Assembly: GCF_933775445.1 (NCBI RefSeq)
Contig: NC_065873.1
Span: 9,362,001 to 9,426,000, forward strand
Length of the DNA: 64,000 bases
Source: Argentina anserina
Lineage: Eukaryota; Streptophyta; Magnoliopsida; Rosales; Rosaceae
Reading direction: 5' to 3'
Made by a program: the position numbers and the translations under genes. Shown here piece after piece: positions 23,254-33,920 of the stretch; the stretch's first letter is position 1, and every line of letters begins with the position of its first letter. The notes beneath the pieces are model-generated. The model ran no database searches. It worked only from the letters and a program-made list of their open reading frames with translations, and was not told the DNA's origin.

Positions 23254-25409
23254 TGATGATTGCTCGATTACTCGACATCAATATGTAACCCTGTAAGCAT
23301 CGTAAGTAGTATAAAGCAAGAGGGTATCGTTCACAAACCGGGGATCCAGCCAGTGCTTAGGATCACAATACTTAACACGAATTCATAGAGATATAAAAGG
23401 TTTGATATAGGATCGGATTGAGATATAAAAACAGAAAGTAAAACCTAAACTAATATATACATGTGATCAACAAACCAACACATAAACAATCACCAAAACA
23501 ATTCACATAGGGAAATCGAAACACGTCATATGTCTCCCTTTTTGAGTCATTCCGAGATTAGCTCATGAACAACTAAGGTTGGATGATGCAATTTAAATTC
23601 CAAATCAGTAACCTATATGCATAGACACTTAACACATTCAATTCTTGCCACTCGGCTTCATTGAAATCTAACATGTTCATCTTACCATACAATCCCAAAG
23701 CCATGCATATCGAATTCATCAAGTATGTCACCTACTTAACCCCCAATCATGCAATTTCGAAAATCATATAGAAAAGAATAAACATGTTCATAGCATAAGT
23801 CTTTAATCCAACAACCTAAATATCATGCTACAATCGCATACATAACACTTAGGAATCGAAATTGTTCATACATAGTACACGGCAGAAACCAAAAACAGAA
23901 AATCCATAAATCCAAAACATAAATTCGAATCTTTATATAAATTGAATCAAGTAGCTATTTCATAGACAAAATTGAAACAAGATTACACTACACAAATCGC
24001 ATACTCATCTAAGAACAAGAAAACCAAAAACCGAATTGAAACAAAGAGAGAATCATGGTTACACTTTATCAATCAATCGATTCTACAAGGTATAGCCAAG
24101 ACTTCTAGGGGAATGGAACCTCTTCTCAATCGTGCTTGAAGGCTATAGATGAAGGTGGAGAATGGTGGAATCGGTTTTAGGATTTCTTGGAAGGGTGAGG
24201 GATTAATTCGGCAGAGCTAGGCTTGTGCTTGTATGCAAGGTTAATGATCATTTTATGTGGAAATGAGGTGCTATATATATAGGAAGAAACCCAAGGGAGG
24301 ATGACCACAAAGTCCACAAAGTTGAAACCAAATTGGTTCAGGTTTCCTAGATTCGGTAGATCTGACCTTTGTCCCTTGTTGTGGCCATAACTTTCTCTAG
24401 AAAATAGATATTGAGATGATTCCAACTGGAAATTTCAACTAGACTTCCGTGGCTTTTCATCCATATATCATGCATTTTGTCAATCATTTTGAGCTGTCCA
24501 GGAGAGCCCGTCAAAGTTGGATAATCTGCACTGCCAGAATTCTGATTTCTATAAGGATTGCATATCTTCTTCCTCCTTTAATGCTGATTTCTTTTGCACA
24601 AATTTCTTCCTCTTAATTAGGGAGGCAACAAAAGTCTTAATTGTTGCAGCCATGTTTGATTTTTCTTACCTCTCCTCATTAAATTTGCTGCATGTCTTCT
24701 TTGACTTTCTTGCCTCTTCTCATTTCATTTTCAGCATGCCTTCTTTGACATTCTTTGGTACAGGGATTTATGGACATTCTGATACATATTTGTGATCTAT
24801 ATGCAGGAGGAACAAAGTCTCAAGTTTCCCTCATAGCCCTTGGATCAAAAGCAAATCAATGGCTGAGATAATTCCGCCGAGTTCAATGGACCTCCGATCA
24901 ATGATTCGGTCATATCTCCCTGTAGAAATAAGATATTGATTTGATTCCAAATCCTACAGAAACTATACTCACATAGATTTCTATTCATATAAGGTACGTC
25001 TTCTAACTTGATCGGAGCTATCCAGGGGACCCCGTCGAAGTTGGACTACGAATCTTAAGAGCATTTTCATTCTTGCATTGATTGGGCTTTTAAGTGTATC
25101 TTCTTCTCTTTCCTTGTGGAACTAGGATTGCTTTCCTTCTCCAACATGGATTTGTATTTCCTAATAAGAATAAGTACGTTAGAAACAAAGAAATACGAAA
25201 GGATGAATCCTACTCGAATAAGGAATCATATCTCAACAAGGATTATTAACACTTAGCACGATTTCATCATCAATTCATCTAAATTCGAAATAGCTCTACT
25301 TAGAACATAGAAATAACAAATATGAACATAAAACAACTAAATAAGAAGTAACAAAGCATAAGAATAGGGCATATATACATTAAGAACGTCACACTTTGTG
25401 CTCTTATCA
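23254..25409 (-). repeat. 5' LTR of the minus-strand gypsy element
   Basis: 2156 bp. On the plus strand it starts TGATGATTGCTCGATTACTC and ends TTTGTGCTCTTATCA. In its own orientation it would drive transcription toward gag. A TATA-type CTATATATAT on the complementary strand lies near 24270-24283. Modules lie at about 24380-24510 and 24905-25035. Confidence 0.92.
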
Positions 25410-27955
25410 ATGTGCATACACAAAATGGTCTCGCTGAAGCCACCATCAAAAGGTTACAGATGGTAGCTAGGGCACTTGTTATGCGCACCAACTTGCCTAT
25501 CAGTGCATGGGGCTATGCAATATTGCACGCAACCTTGATTATTCATTTCAGACCCACTGCTAGCCGACCATTTTTTTGAGTACCAGTTGGTTATTGGTTA
25601 TGAGCCTGACATTTTACACTCACGCATCTTTGGTTGTGCTATATATGTGCCTATTGCGCCCCCACAACGCACTAAAATGGGTCCTGAGACGACTAGGTAT
25701 CTATGTTGGATATGAATGCCCAACAATTATTTGCTATTTGGAACCTTTGACAGGCGATCGTTTTACCGCTAGATTTGCGGATTGTCACTTTGATGAGACA
25801 GTACTCCTGTCATTAGGGGGAGATAAGAAAAACAACTTTCAAAGGGAACGACAAGAGTTGTCGTGGTTTGTCGCCACTTAGTCTCATTTTGATCCCTGCT
25901 CTCCACAATGTGAAAGTGAAGTGAAAAAAATAATCGATCTTCAGAACGTAGAAGATCACATATACCAGTTGCAAATGTGCCTGCAAGGTTAGAAGTCCCC
26001 AAAAAGGGGCACATTGCCGTAGTAGGAGGCACTGCAACCACACTTAGTGGAGGTGTGCTTGAGGTCATGACTCCTCAAAGGAAGAAGGCAAGGCCACTTG
26101 GTTCGACCGATACTCGCCCAAGGAAGAAAAGGGCAACTAAGGTACAACCAGATCCATTAATCATCGATGTGGAGAATCCCTCTTATGATATTATCTCTTA
26201 TTATAGTTATGTCTATGAATCATTATGGGAGGACGCTTCGATGTTTGATATGATTCCAAAGAACAAAGAAATCTCAATGAATTATGAGAGTGCACATGAG
26301 TTGATGGAAAGATCTTCCATACACATTGATGATGCATTTGCATATAACGTTGCTCATGAAATAGTAGAGCACGATGATATCAAACCACGCTCTGTTGCAG
26401 AATGTCAACAAAAAGCAGATTGGCCTAAATGGAAAGACGCAATCCAGGTAGAATTTGACTCACTGGCAAAAAGACAGGTATTTGGTCCGGTAGTGCTAAC
26501 CGCACCAAGTGTAAAACTTGTAGGACATAAATGGGTATTTGTCAGAAAACGTAATGCGAAGAACGAAGTCTCCCGTAATGGACGTCATAACGTTCGGCTA
26601 CCTAGTAAGTTTGGTAGTTTCCGAAGGACTAGACATGCAACTTATGGATGTGGTTACATCATATCCCTATGGGGACTAGATTCAGAGATATATATGAAAG
26701 TGCCTGATGACCTTCCATTGCCCAAGTCAAGTGACTTCAAACCACGGAGTGCGTTTGCAGTTAGGTTGAAACGCTCACTTTATGGACTAAAGTAATCCGG
26801 ACGGATGTGGTATACCCGTCTAAGTGAATATTAGATTAGGAAAGGATATAAGAATAATGAATTGTGCCCCTGCGTATTTATAAAGAAAACAAGTTCGAAA
26901 TTTGCTATTGTAGCCGTATATGTTGATGACATGAACATAATAGGTACTCTTGACGAAAAAAAAGAAACCACGAGCTATTTGAAATCCGAATTTGAGATGA
27001 AAGATCTTGGAAAAACTCGATTTTGTCTACGCTTTGAACTAGAGCACCGAGCTAGTGGGATTTTAATCCACTTGTTTGCATATGTCCAAAAGAGGCTCAG
27101 ACGATTTTTCATGGACAAAGTGCACCCTGTTAGCACTCCCATAATCGGTCGAAGTTTGGATGTAAAGAAAGATCCGTTTCGCCCAAAGGAAGAGGACGAA
27201 AAGGTACTAGGAGTTGAAACTTCGTACTTAAATGGAATAGGCGCATTATTGTACTTGGCCTAATGTACTCGACCAGATATTGCATTTTCAGTGAACTTGT
27301 TAGCTAGATTTAGCTCTGCGCCAACGCAGCGTCATTAGAGTGGTGTCAAGAACATATTTCGATACCTATAGGGAACCATTGACTTGGGTTTATTCTTCCC
27401 TTACAGCAACACATGAGGATTCACAAATTGAATTGCAATCGCTAAAGAAAATGTCGATGACAAAATTGTTATCCCCTACTCTGAAACCCCAAATAATGTT
27501 TTGGTTGGTTTCGCTGATGCTGGGTACCTTTCTGACCCACATAAAGGCCGTTCCCCAACTAGTTATGTATTCACTATTGGGAAAACGACGATATCTTGAA
27601 GATTAACCAAGCAAACCCTTGTGGCTACCTCTTCGAACCACTCAGAGATTATTTCTCTACATGAGGCGGTTCGTGAGTGCATATGGCTAAGGTTTATCAT
27701 TACTCATATTCGAGGAACTAGTGGTTTAAGTTCTACCACTGAAGAGCCTACGTGCATTAATGAAGATAATGTAGCTTGCATCGAATAGATGAAGCTAGGT
27801 TATAATAAGGGTGACAATACGCAACATATATCTTCAAAGTTTTTCTATAATCAGCAACAACAATCTCTCCTCAAGATTCAAGTGGACCAAGTTAAACATC
27901 AGGAGAATGTGTCAGATCTATTTACTAAGTCATTGCCTAAATTACATTTGTGACA
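25410..27955 (+). pseudogene. Copia integrase end, reverse transcriptase and RNase H, broken
   Basis: Continues the copia pol interrupted at 7887. The integrase block HTQNGLAEATIKRLQMVARA starts at 25415, followed by heavily broken sequence. A 272-codon frame at 25977-26795 holds the start of reverse transcriptase (WPKWKDAIQVEFDSLAKRQ; VKLVGHKWVFVRKRNAKNE), with a deletion and frame changes near 26570-26640. It continues to LKRSLYGLK and a stop. A further frame at 26862-27263 has the catalytic YVDD box in AVYVDDMNIIGT. RNase H follows to about 27950 (FADAGYLSDPHKGRSPTSYV; EDNVACIE). Multiple stops make it non-functional. Confidence 0.88.
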
Positions 27956-28179
27956 CATGAAAAAAATATAGGAATGCAAAAGCTTTCTGAACTCCCTTGA
28001 TTAAAATATGAATCAGGGGGACGGGTAGACTTTAGGGAGAGTCTCGACCCACACATGTAATGTGTGTTGTACTCTTTTTCCCTTCGACCAAGATTTATTT
28101 TGTCCCATTGGGTTTTATTATTTGGAAAGGTTTTTGATAAGGCAACAATTCACGCACTACTATGTCTTTGACTTGGCAC

Positions 28180-28188
28180 AAGGGGGAG
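28180..28188 (+). other. Copia polypurine tract
   Basis: AAGGGGGAG lies directly before the TG of the 3' LTR. This is the expected primer for plus-strand DNA synthesis and fixes the LTR start. Confidence 0.85.
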
Positions 28189-28414
28189 TGTTAAAGGAAA
28201 AACATTATTACCTTATTAGTGTGCCTTCATTAAAATAACTAACGGAGGCAATTAGGCAATCAACTTTGATATTTAGTTAATTACGGATCTAAATTATGTA
28301 ACGTATCAATAAGTGTTATTGTCATTAAGCTGATTGATACTTTCCCTTGTAATATTTTCCCTATATAAAGGGACTCCATAATAATACGAGTAGACCAATT
28401 CCGTTTTACTTTTA
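28189..28414 (+). repeat. Copia 3' LTR
   Basis: Starts TGTTAAAGGAAAAACATT and matches 4167-4393 end to end, with the TATA-like CCCTATATAAAGGGACTCC near 28363. The terminal CA is not preserved in either copy. Confidence 0.85.
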
Positions 28415-30341
28415 TAAAATATACTTTAGCAAAATTTGATAACCCAAATTTGATTAATAGAACTTCAAAACAAACAAAAATCTGATGACATTTTTTAGAA
28501 AGTGGTAGCTGGCCCAACTTTCCTTTTGAAGAAGGAAAGAGTCGTCATGCTCACTATGTTTAGAAACATTCCTCGTTAAGAAACTTCCTAATTTGGAAAC
28601 CCGTTAGGTGGGGAGAATGATGCATAGAGGTTGAATAAAATGATCGATATCGAAACGTTATAAAAAATCGGGAGATTTTCTAGTATAGCAATATCTCGAT
28701 GTAGTGATCATATCCTACGGTTGATTTTTCATAATTCATTTTACAATATAATTGGGTTACAAAAATGTAAATGTACATATAACATATTATACAAGTTATA
28801 CTATATTATTAGGTATGCTGTAATTCAAATTTGTATCTTTGCCCGTTGGTTATTTGATTTTATTTTTATTAGATATTGTTGGTAATTTGTTTAAAAATCG
28901 AACATTACAAAAGTCATAGTTTTGTTCTCATCAGCATAATGCAAGGGTGAGTGAGTTATATATATATATTATATATATTTTGATGATTTTTGTCAACGAT
29001 ATTTTCATATATAATTAAATTTGTAGTGTCACATTTTGAGTTTTCGCACAGGGTTATCGATAAGTTTGGAACGACTGTGCATATATATATATATAGATAT
29101 ATATGTTTTTTTTAGAAAGGTCTTTATAGTGATGTTTCTAGAAAGGGTTGTGGTACTCAACTTTATACTGTATGTTGTTCACGTTCTATCTCATCAAAAC
29201 CTACAAATATGATCAAACCGATTGGAAGAACCAAGTGCAATATTCTTGGTTTGTTTTTTTAAGTTACATATATCCTTAATATTTTGACGCTCTTCTAAAA
29301 AAATTAATGTTTTGACATCAAATTATATTGTCAATTGTATTTTTATGCAGGTTGAGATTGGTATATATTCTAGTTTAAATTTGGTCGATTATGTTTTATG
29401 TTAGAATTATTAATAATTTTTTGTGTGAAGGTTTTTCGTGATATTAACACAAAACAGATCAACTTAACAAACAAATTTGAGGTGACAATTGTGTATTAAA
29501 ATAATTAGCACATGGGCCATTCATTAAAATGATATTATAAATATATAGTGACCCATACAATAAACATTGAAGGTACAGAAAACATTTCATCTTTTTTCTC
29601 AGTCATGTTCGTCTTTCCCAATAGCTGAGAGAGGGGAGAGAGCCCTTATCTGCCCCGACATGAGAGAGAGCGTAGATAAGAGATATGAGACTTTAATTTT
29701 CCATCCATCATGTTTCTTTTCTTCTTTTGATTCACCTTCTCAAGAAGGTAGAAATTCTTTTACTTCTGTTTTGGAATCATTGAAGTCACGGGAATTGAAC
29801 TAAACAGACTCAGTCAATTTTTTTTATTTCACTCAAATTGTGGTTCAGATTATACCACATCATCAGTTTTAGTGGAAAGTGAATGTTCACAGGGTGAATG
29901 CAAGAATTTTCGTTTAATCTCTTCGATTTGGTTGTTTTTGACATAACAAATAGCATTTTTAGTTGCAAGTCAACATGACTGTTGTGGTGCAATACTGTGA
30001 TTTGACTGAAACAATCAAAATCTTGAAATGTGAGTAATTATTGAAGTAAAATATGAATAGGTTGTATATTTATTTTGATTATTTAAGATGCCGATCAATA
30101 CAGACCGGGAGATCATAAAAACATGATTGGGTTAATGAAAAACCAAAGTTGATAAAAAAACACTTTAACAATATATATCATGATTAGGTTACATAATTAC
30201 TAGCCGCAGTTAGAAACTTATGATAGTTGTTTCAAGTTTTCTATTTGCTAATTTTTTTGATAGTAAATATGAGATTTTGATATGGTTATGTCCCACTTAT
30301 TTTTTATTTTGGTTCACTCTGTGCTACATGTGAAGATGAGT
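28415..30341. other. AT-rich unassigned DNA
   Basis: About 1.9 kb without a gene I can support. It contains TA-rich simple repeats near 28955-28978 and 29078-29104. Part of 28640-28760 is loosely reminiscent of the dispersed repeat family (a 'gatcatatcctacggttga' stretch). A 78-codon frame at 29567-29803 has no recognisable family and is not called. Confidence 0.5.
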
Positions 30342-31072
30342 TACTTACAGCTTTACGGCAGAACCCTGACTGTCGTAGCTGCCCAAAATCCTCCCATCTT
30401 CGGAATGGAGAATGATATTCGCTTACTAGTGGAGAATTTCACGAGGGTTCCACAGGCAGCTCGATACTCGTCGGTCATCCAAGAGTGGGAAAAGCAACTG
30501 TCTTTGAAGGCCTAGCACATACAATTGTTGGAGGTCAGTACCATGAGATAGTTACATGAGTGAGGATAATCGAGCTAGATGTAAAAGCTATGAAGGCTGG
30601 GGGATACGTAACGAAGAATTTGAGGCTTAGTTTCTGTATTAAAAGAAGTAGAAGTAGCAAGAGTGGGAAAAACAACTGTCTTTGAAGGCCTAGTACAGAC
30701 AATTGTTGGAGGTCAATACCTTGAGATAGTTACAGGAGTTAGGATAATCGAGCTAGATGTAAAAGCTCTGAAGGCTGGGGGATACGTAACGAAGAATTTG
30801 AGGCTAGTTTAAATTCGTATTAAAAGAACTAGAAGTAGCAAGAGAGAGGGTTATCATTTTCATAGATGAGATACATAATATTTTTGGCGAGGGGGACACA
30901 GCCAACATCCTTAAGCTCACACTTAGTAGAGGGCAGCTACATTGCATTGGCGCAACGACTTTCAAAGAATACATGAAGGTGGAGGAAGATGAAGCATTCA
31001 CCATAAGGTGTATAAAGATTACAATTGACAAAATTAGTGTTGAGGGGACAACTGTCGAGCTTCGAGCAATGC
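30342..31072 (+). pseudogene. ClpB/Hsp101-type AAA+ ATPase fragment, broken
   Basis: ClpB/Hsp101 chaperones disaggregate proteins using two AAA+ ATPase modules; this fragment covers part of the first. In order it shows LQLYGRTLTVVA and MENDIRLLVENFTR (counterpart of the segment before the P-loop); after a frame change, a degraded Walker A region with RVGKATVFEGLA; a Walker B block VIIFIDEIHN at about 30850-30880; then GQLHCIGATTFKEYMKVEED and a sensor-side segment ending near 31072. Stops and frame changes separate the pieces. The Walker A part is tandemly duplicated (178-bp period). The sequence runs directly into gypsy reverse transcriptase on the same strand. No promoter or second ATPase module is present, so it is a dead fragment, probably moved here with retroelement DNA. 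Confidence 0.75.
30481..30841 (+). repeat. 178-bp tandem duplication in the Clp pseudogene
   Basis: Copies start at 30481 and 30659, both with AAGAGTGGGAAAA, and include the P-loop region through GAAGTAGCAAGAG. The borders share AAGAG, suggesting slippage or unequal exchange at a microhomology. The copies differ at several positions, so the duplication is not very recent. Confidence 0.88.
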
Positions 31073-31390
31073 GAAATCAGCCCTACAATGTTTGTGCATC
31101 GAATTTTACTTGAAAATGGTGCCAAATTGACAAAGGAGGGTCAGAAACGTCTTCACCAACCAGTGATGCAAGTTGTCAAACACGAGATCACTAAGTTACA
31201 TGATTGTGGCGTCATCTACCCTATTTTGGATAGTATGTGGATCTCTCCCATTCAAGTTGTGCCAAAGAAGTCCAGAATCACGGTGGTGAAGAACAAAGAT
31301 AATGAGTTAGTGCCTCATAGAACGGTGACTGGTCACCGTGTGTGTATCGACTATAGAAAGCTCAACGCCACAACAAGAAAGGATCACATG
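31073..31390 (+). pseudogene. Gypsy reverse transcriptase N-terminal fragment (family 1)
   Basis: Encodes the start of reverse transcriptase, from ISPTMFVHRILL-like sequence through CGVIYPILDSMWISPIQVVP to YRKLNATTRKDHM, nearly identical to the same part of the minus-strand family 1 element. It is open for about 105 codons but ends abruptly at the TG of the family 2 LTR at 31391. The continuation is not found beyond the other LTR. Confidence 0.88.
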
Positions 31391-33394
31391 TGATAGGAGA
31401 ACTTTGTGCTACTTTCTTAATATGTTTTTACCTCCATTTGTATTTTGCTTAGCCGTTATTGTTGTAATATGGAGTCATTGAGTCACAATAGGAGTCTTGG
31501 ACGGTTATCGATGTGTCTTTGTGCTTAAATGAGTTAAAAACGAAGAATTGGTCTAGAGTCCTAGTTTGACTAGGAAACCTAGTAATTAAGAGTTTTCAGC
31601 TTTCTACGTTTTGGTCGCATTGGCGATATTTTGAGAGTTCTGTTTGCTTTAGGAATCCTTGTTAGACTAGGAAACGTATCATTTGGGAGAGTCCTACTTG
31701 AGCTCAAACTCTTATTGCGAAACTTTCCTAAATGAACTTTCTTGTTCTAGTAACTTACTTGTTCTAGTAAGTTTCCTTTTTGCAAATTAGGAACTTTCCT
31801 AATCTAGCTGAGCTCATATATTACATATGTCATTTTAACACAACAAATGTCTACATTAGGACATGATTTTTGAAAATACATTATCTCTTACTATTGATTT
31901 TCTTTTCTTATTTTCAGGTTTGGATTTAAAAGATAATTCAAGGAAATAAATAAGAGTTCAGCTGTGCAAGATAGGAGATGAAGATAAGGCACGAATTTGA
32001 GAAGAAATAAGAGTCCTATGCCGAGTCATTCACTCAGAAATTCAAGGAGATTATTTGAAGGAATAAAGAAGAGATCCACCCGTGCTATTTGGAAGGATAA
32101 CTCACAGCAACAAGGAGAAAAGGTAGGCAGTCTAAGCTGTGCAAAACACTTGAGAATTTGTAGGAGAGGAGCCGTGCCTTCCATTCAGTTTTTGATGAGG
32201 CATCCAGCCATGTATTTCATGAAGAAAAGAAGGCGATAATGACTGAAATTACAAGGAAATAGGAGAGCCATTTGATCCCATCATTGAAGCAACATCACAG
32301 CCGTACATTCTCCACGGATCAGCCAATGTCGTGAAGCCTCTCCTCCTCTCCTTCCTCTATATATAGCACGGCATTCCTTCATAATTGGCATCATCACTCT
32401 CTCACAAAGCTAGGCCGGACCACTATAGCCGTCCTCATCTTCTTGCCTCTCCATAATCCAAAATCATTCTTGCTTCATCCTTCAAGGTTTCTAATGTGTG
32501 ATTCATCCATGGCTTGTAATCTTTCTTTTTATTTTCTGCAAATTTCGAATTCATTGAATGAATTATTGGATGTTATTTTCGATTTCATATATGAAGTATA
32601 TAATTTCAGACTTCTTTGGTTTTATGTTTTGATTGTGTGAACTCTTGAAATATGTATGTATGACGTCTTAAATGAATAGGGGCAGTAGGTTTTCGAATTG
32701 TTTTTAGCTTTTATTTTGATTCATTCCTTGAACTTGTACATCTAAATCAATGCTTGAGGAAGCCAAGGCCATAGTTCTCCTAAGGTTGCGATTTCATTCA
32801 CCAAAGTGTTCTTTAATTGAGTATGCGCTTCGTGTTTCAATTATTGGTACCTTCTATAGGGTTATGATAGTTCTGGGAATTTGCATGCTTAATCAAGATC
32901 AGTGACGCCATGCTTGCTTACATGTCTCAAATTCGAGTTAATGTGCTTATGTGCTACTTTATTGTTTAACTAGTACGCTTCGTTATGTGAACTTTTTTTA
33001 GCATATGTTTAGGATTGAACGCTTCGTTAATTCTAAATAATTAAGAAGTCTTAATGATTAGATGAACCGATTCGGGCTCTAATTAGAATTGGAATTGAAA
33101 TGGACTTAAGAAGAATCGAAAATACTTGCTGCCTATATGTTGTCTACACGTGTTATACATGTTTCTTGAGTAGAATTCGTGTTTTGGTTATGTGATGAAT
33201 GGTTGATCAATTGTATATAAGTAATTTAGGATTTATTTTAAGTTGTAGTTTTAGAACACAAATCAAATCCCCCAATAACATGATAAGTGTTGAGGCCTTT
33301 TTGATTCCCCGGAATGAATGATCCTTGCTTATTCTATACTAACGATGATGTTTTTCAGGATATTTTATAGACGTTCTAACAAAACGCTCTATCA
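31391..33394 (+). repeat. Family 2 LTR, left copy
   Basis: 2004 bp, TGATAGGAGAACTTTGTGC to AACGCTCTATCA. TATA-type CTATATATAGCACGG at about 32357. The right copy is 44145-45997. The stretch 31960-32260 differs strongly from the purine-rich 44460-44880 of the other copy. A canonical primer binding site does not follow; TCGATTGGAAAAACATT occupies that position. Confidence 0.85.
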
Positions 33395-33920
33395 TCGATT
33401 GGAAAAACATTTTTTCGAGGTTGTGGTCCCCGTGGTGTCCATCAAATGAGTCATGCCTTGTGACTATATCTAATTCTAGCTATCCAGCCATCTAAAACAA
33501 AGGAATGCATTTGTGTCTAGACGACGAACTTAGGCCGCACGTCCACCTCGCTTTATAACTTAGAAAATAAATTTTTATAAATAGATGTATATAGTTTCAA
33601 AAGAAAATGATATTCTAATTTTTAAGGTATATCGGATAAAGCAAGACCCTTACCTGGGGCTGTTTCAGTCGATTGCACAGTTAGCTCCTCCGCTCCACGT
33701 ACTTTAAAAGTTAGGATTGTATGTGAATAAAATCAATTAGACTTAGTGATACTCCTACACTTGTAATTTTCGAAACATAGAAGAAGTAAAAGAAAAGAAA
33801 CAAAAGAAAAGAAAGAAAAGGAAGAGTTACGTTTGTGATAGAAGAAGGAACCAAAATTTTGTAAAATAAAAGAAAGAAAGAAGTTTATATTTACTTATAC
33901 TTGTATTTCATACTTTGTAA

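Larger units (their letters stand above)
7888..25409 (-). mobile_element. Minus-strand Ty3/gypsy element (family 1), Athila-like
   Basis: A 17.5-kb insertion in the copia integrase. The 5-bp target duplication ATGTG (7883-7887 and 25410-25414) flanks termini reading TGATGATTGC and CTTATCA on the plus strand. In element orientation: 5' LTR 25409-23254, primer site, leader, gag-pol to 11577, long non-coding 3' region, purine tract, 3' LTR 9875-7888. The LTRs differ at few positions apart from a block of about 170 bp missing from the 3' LTR, so the insertion is fairly recent. The PBS type, absence of a chromodomain and long 3' non-coding region suggest the Athila lineage; that is inference. No envelope-like frame is present. 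Confidence 0.92.
4167..28414 (+). mobile_element. Ty1/copia LTR retrotransposon, decayed, split by a gypsy insertion
   Basis: The order is 5' LTR (4167-4393), leader, gag (5397-6485), protease/integrase (6854-7887), foreign insertion 7888-25409, rest of integrase, reverse transcriptase, RNase H, purine tract and 3' LTR (28189-28414). Integrase lies upstream of reverse transcriptase, which is the copia order. Every domain has stops or frameshifts, so the element is dead. No confident target duplication surrounds it: A-runs flank both ends. Without the nested insertion it is about 6.7 kb, a normal copia length. Confidence 0.9.

Noticed and set aside
29567..29803. 78-codon frame in the AT-rich stretch before the Clp fragment
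   Set aside because: No recognisable domain, no splice context and no relation to the ATPase downstream.
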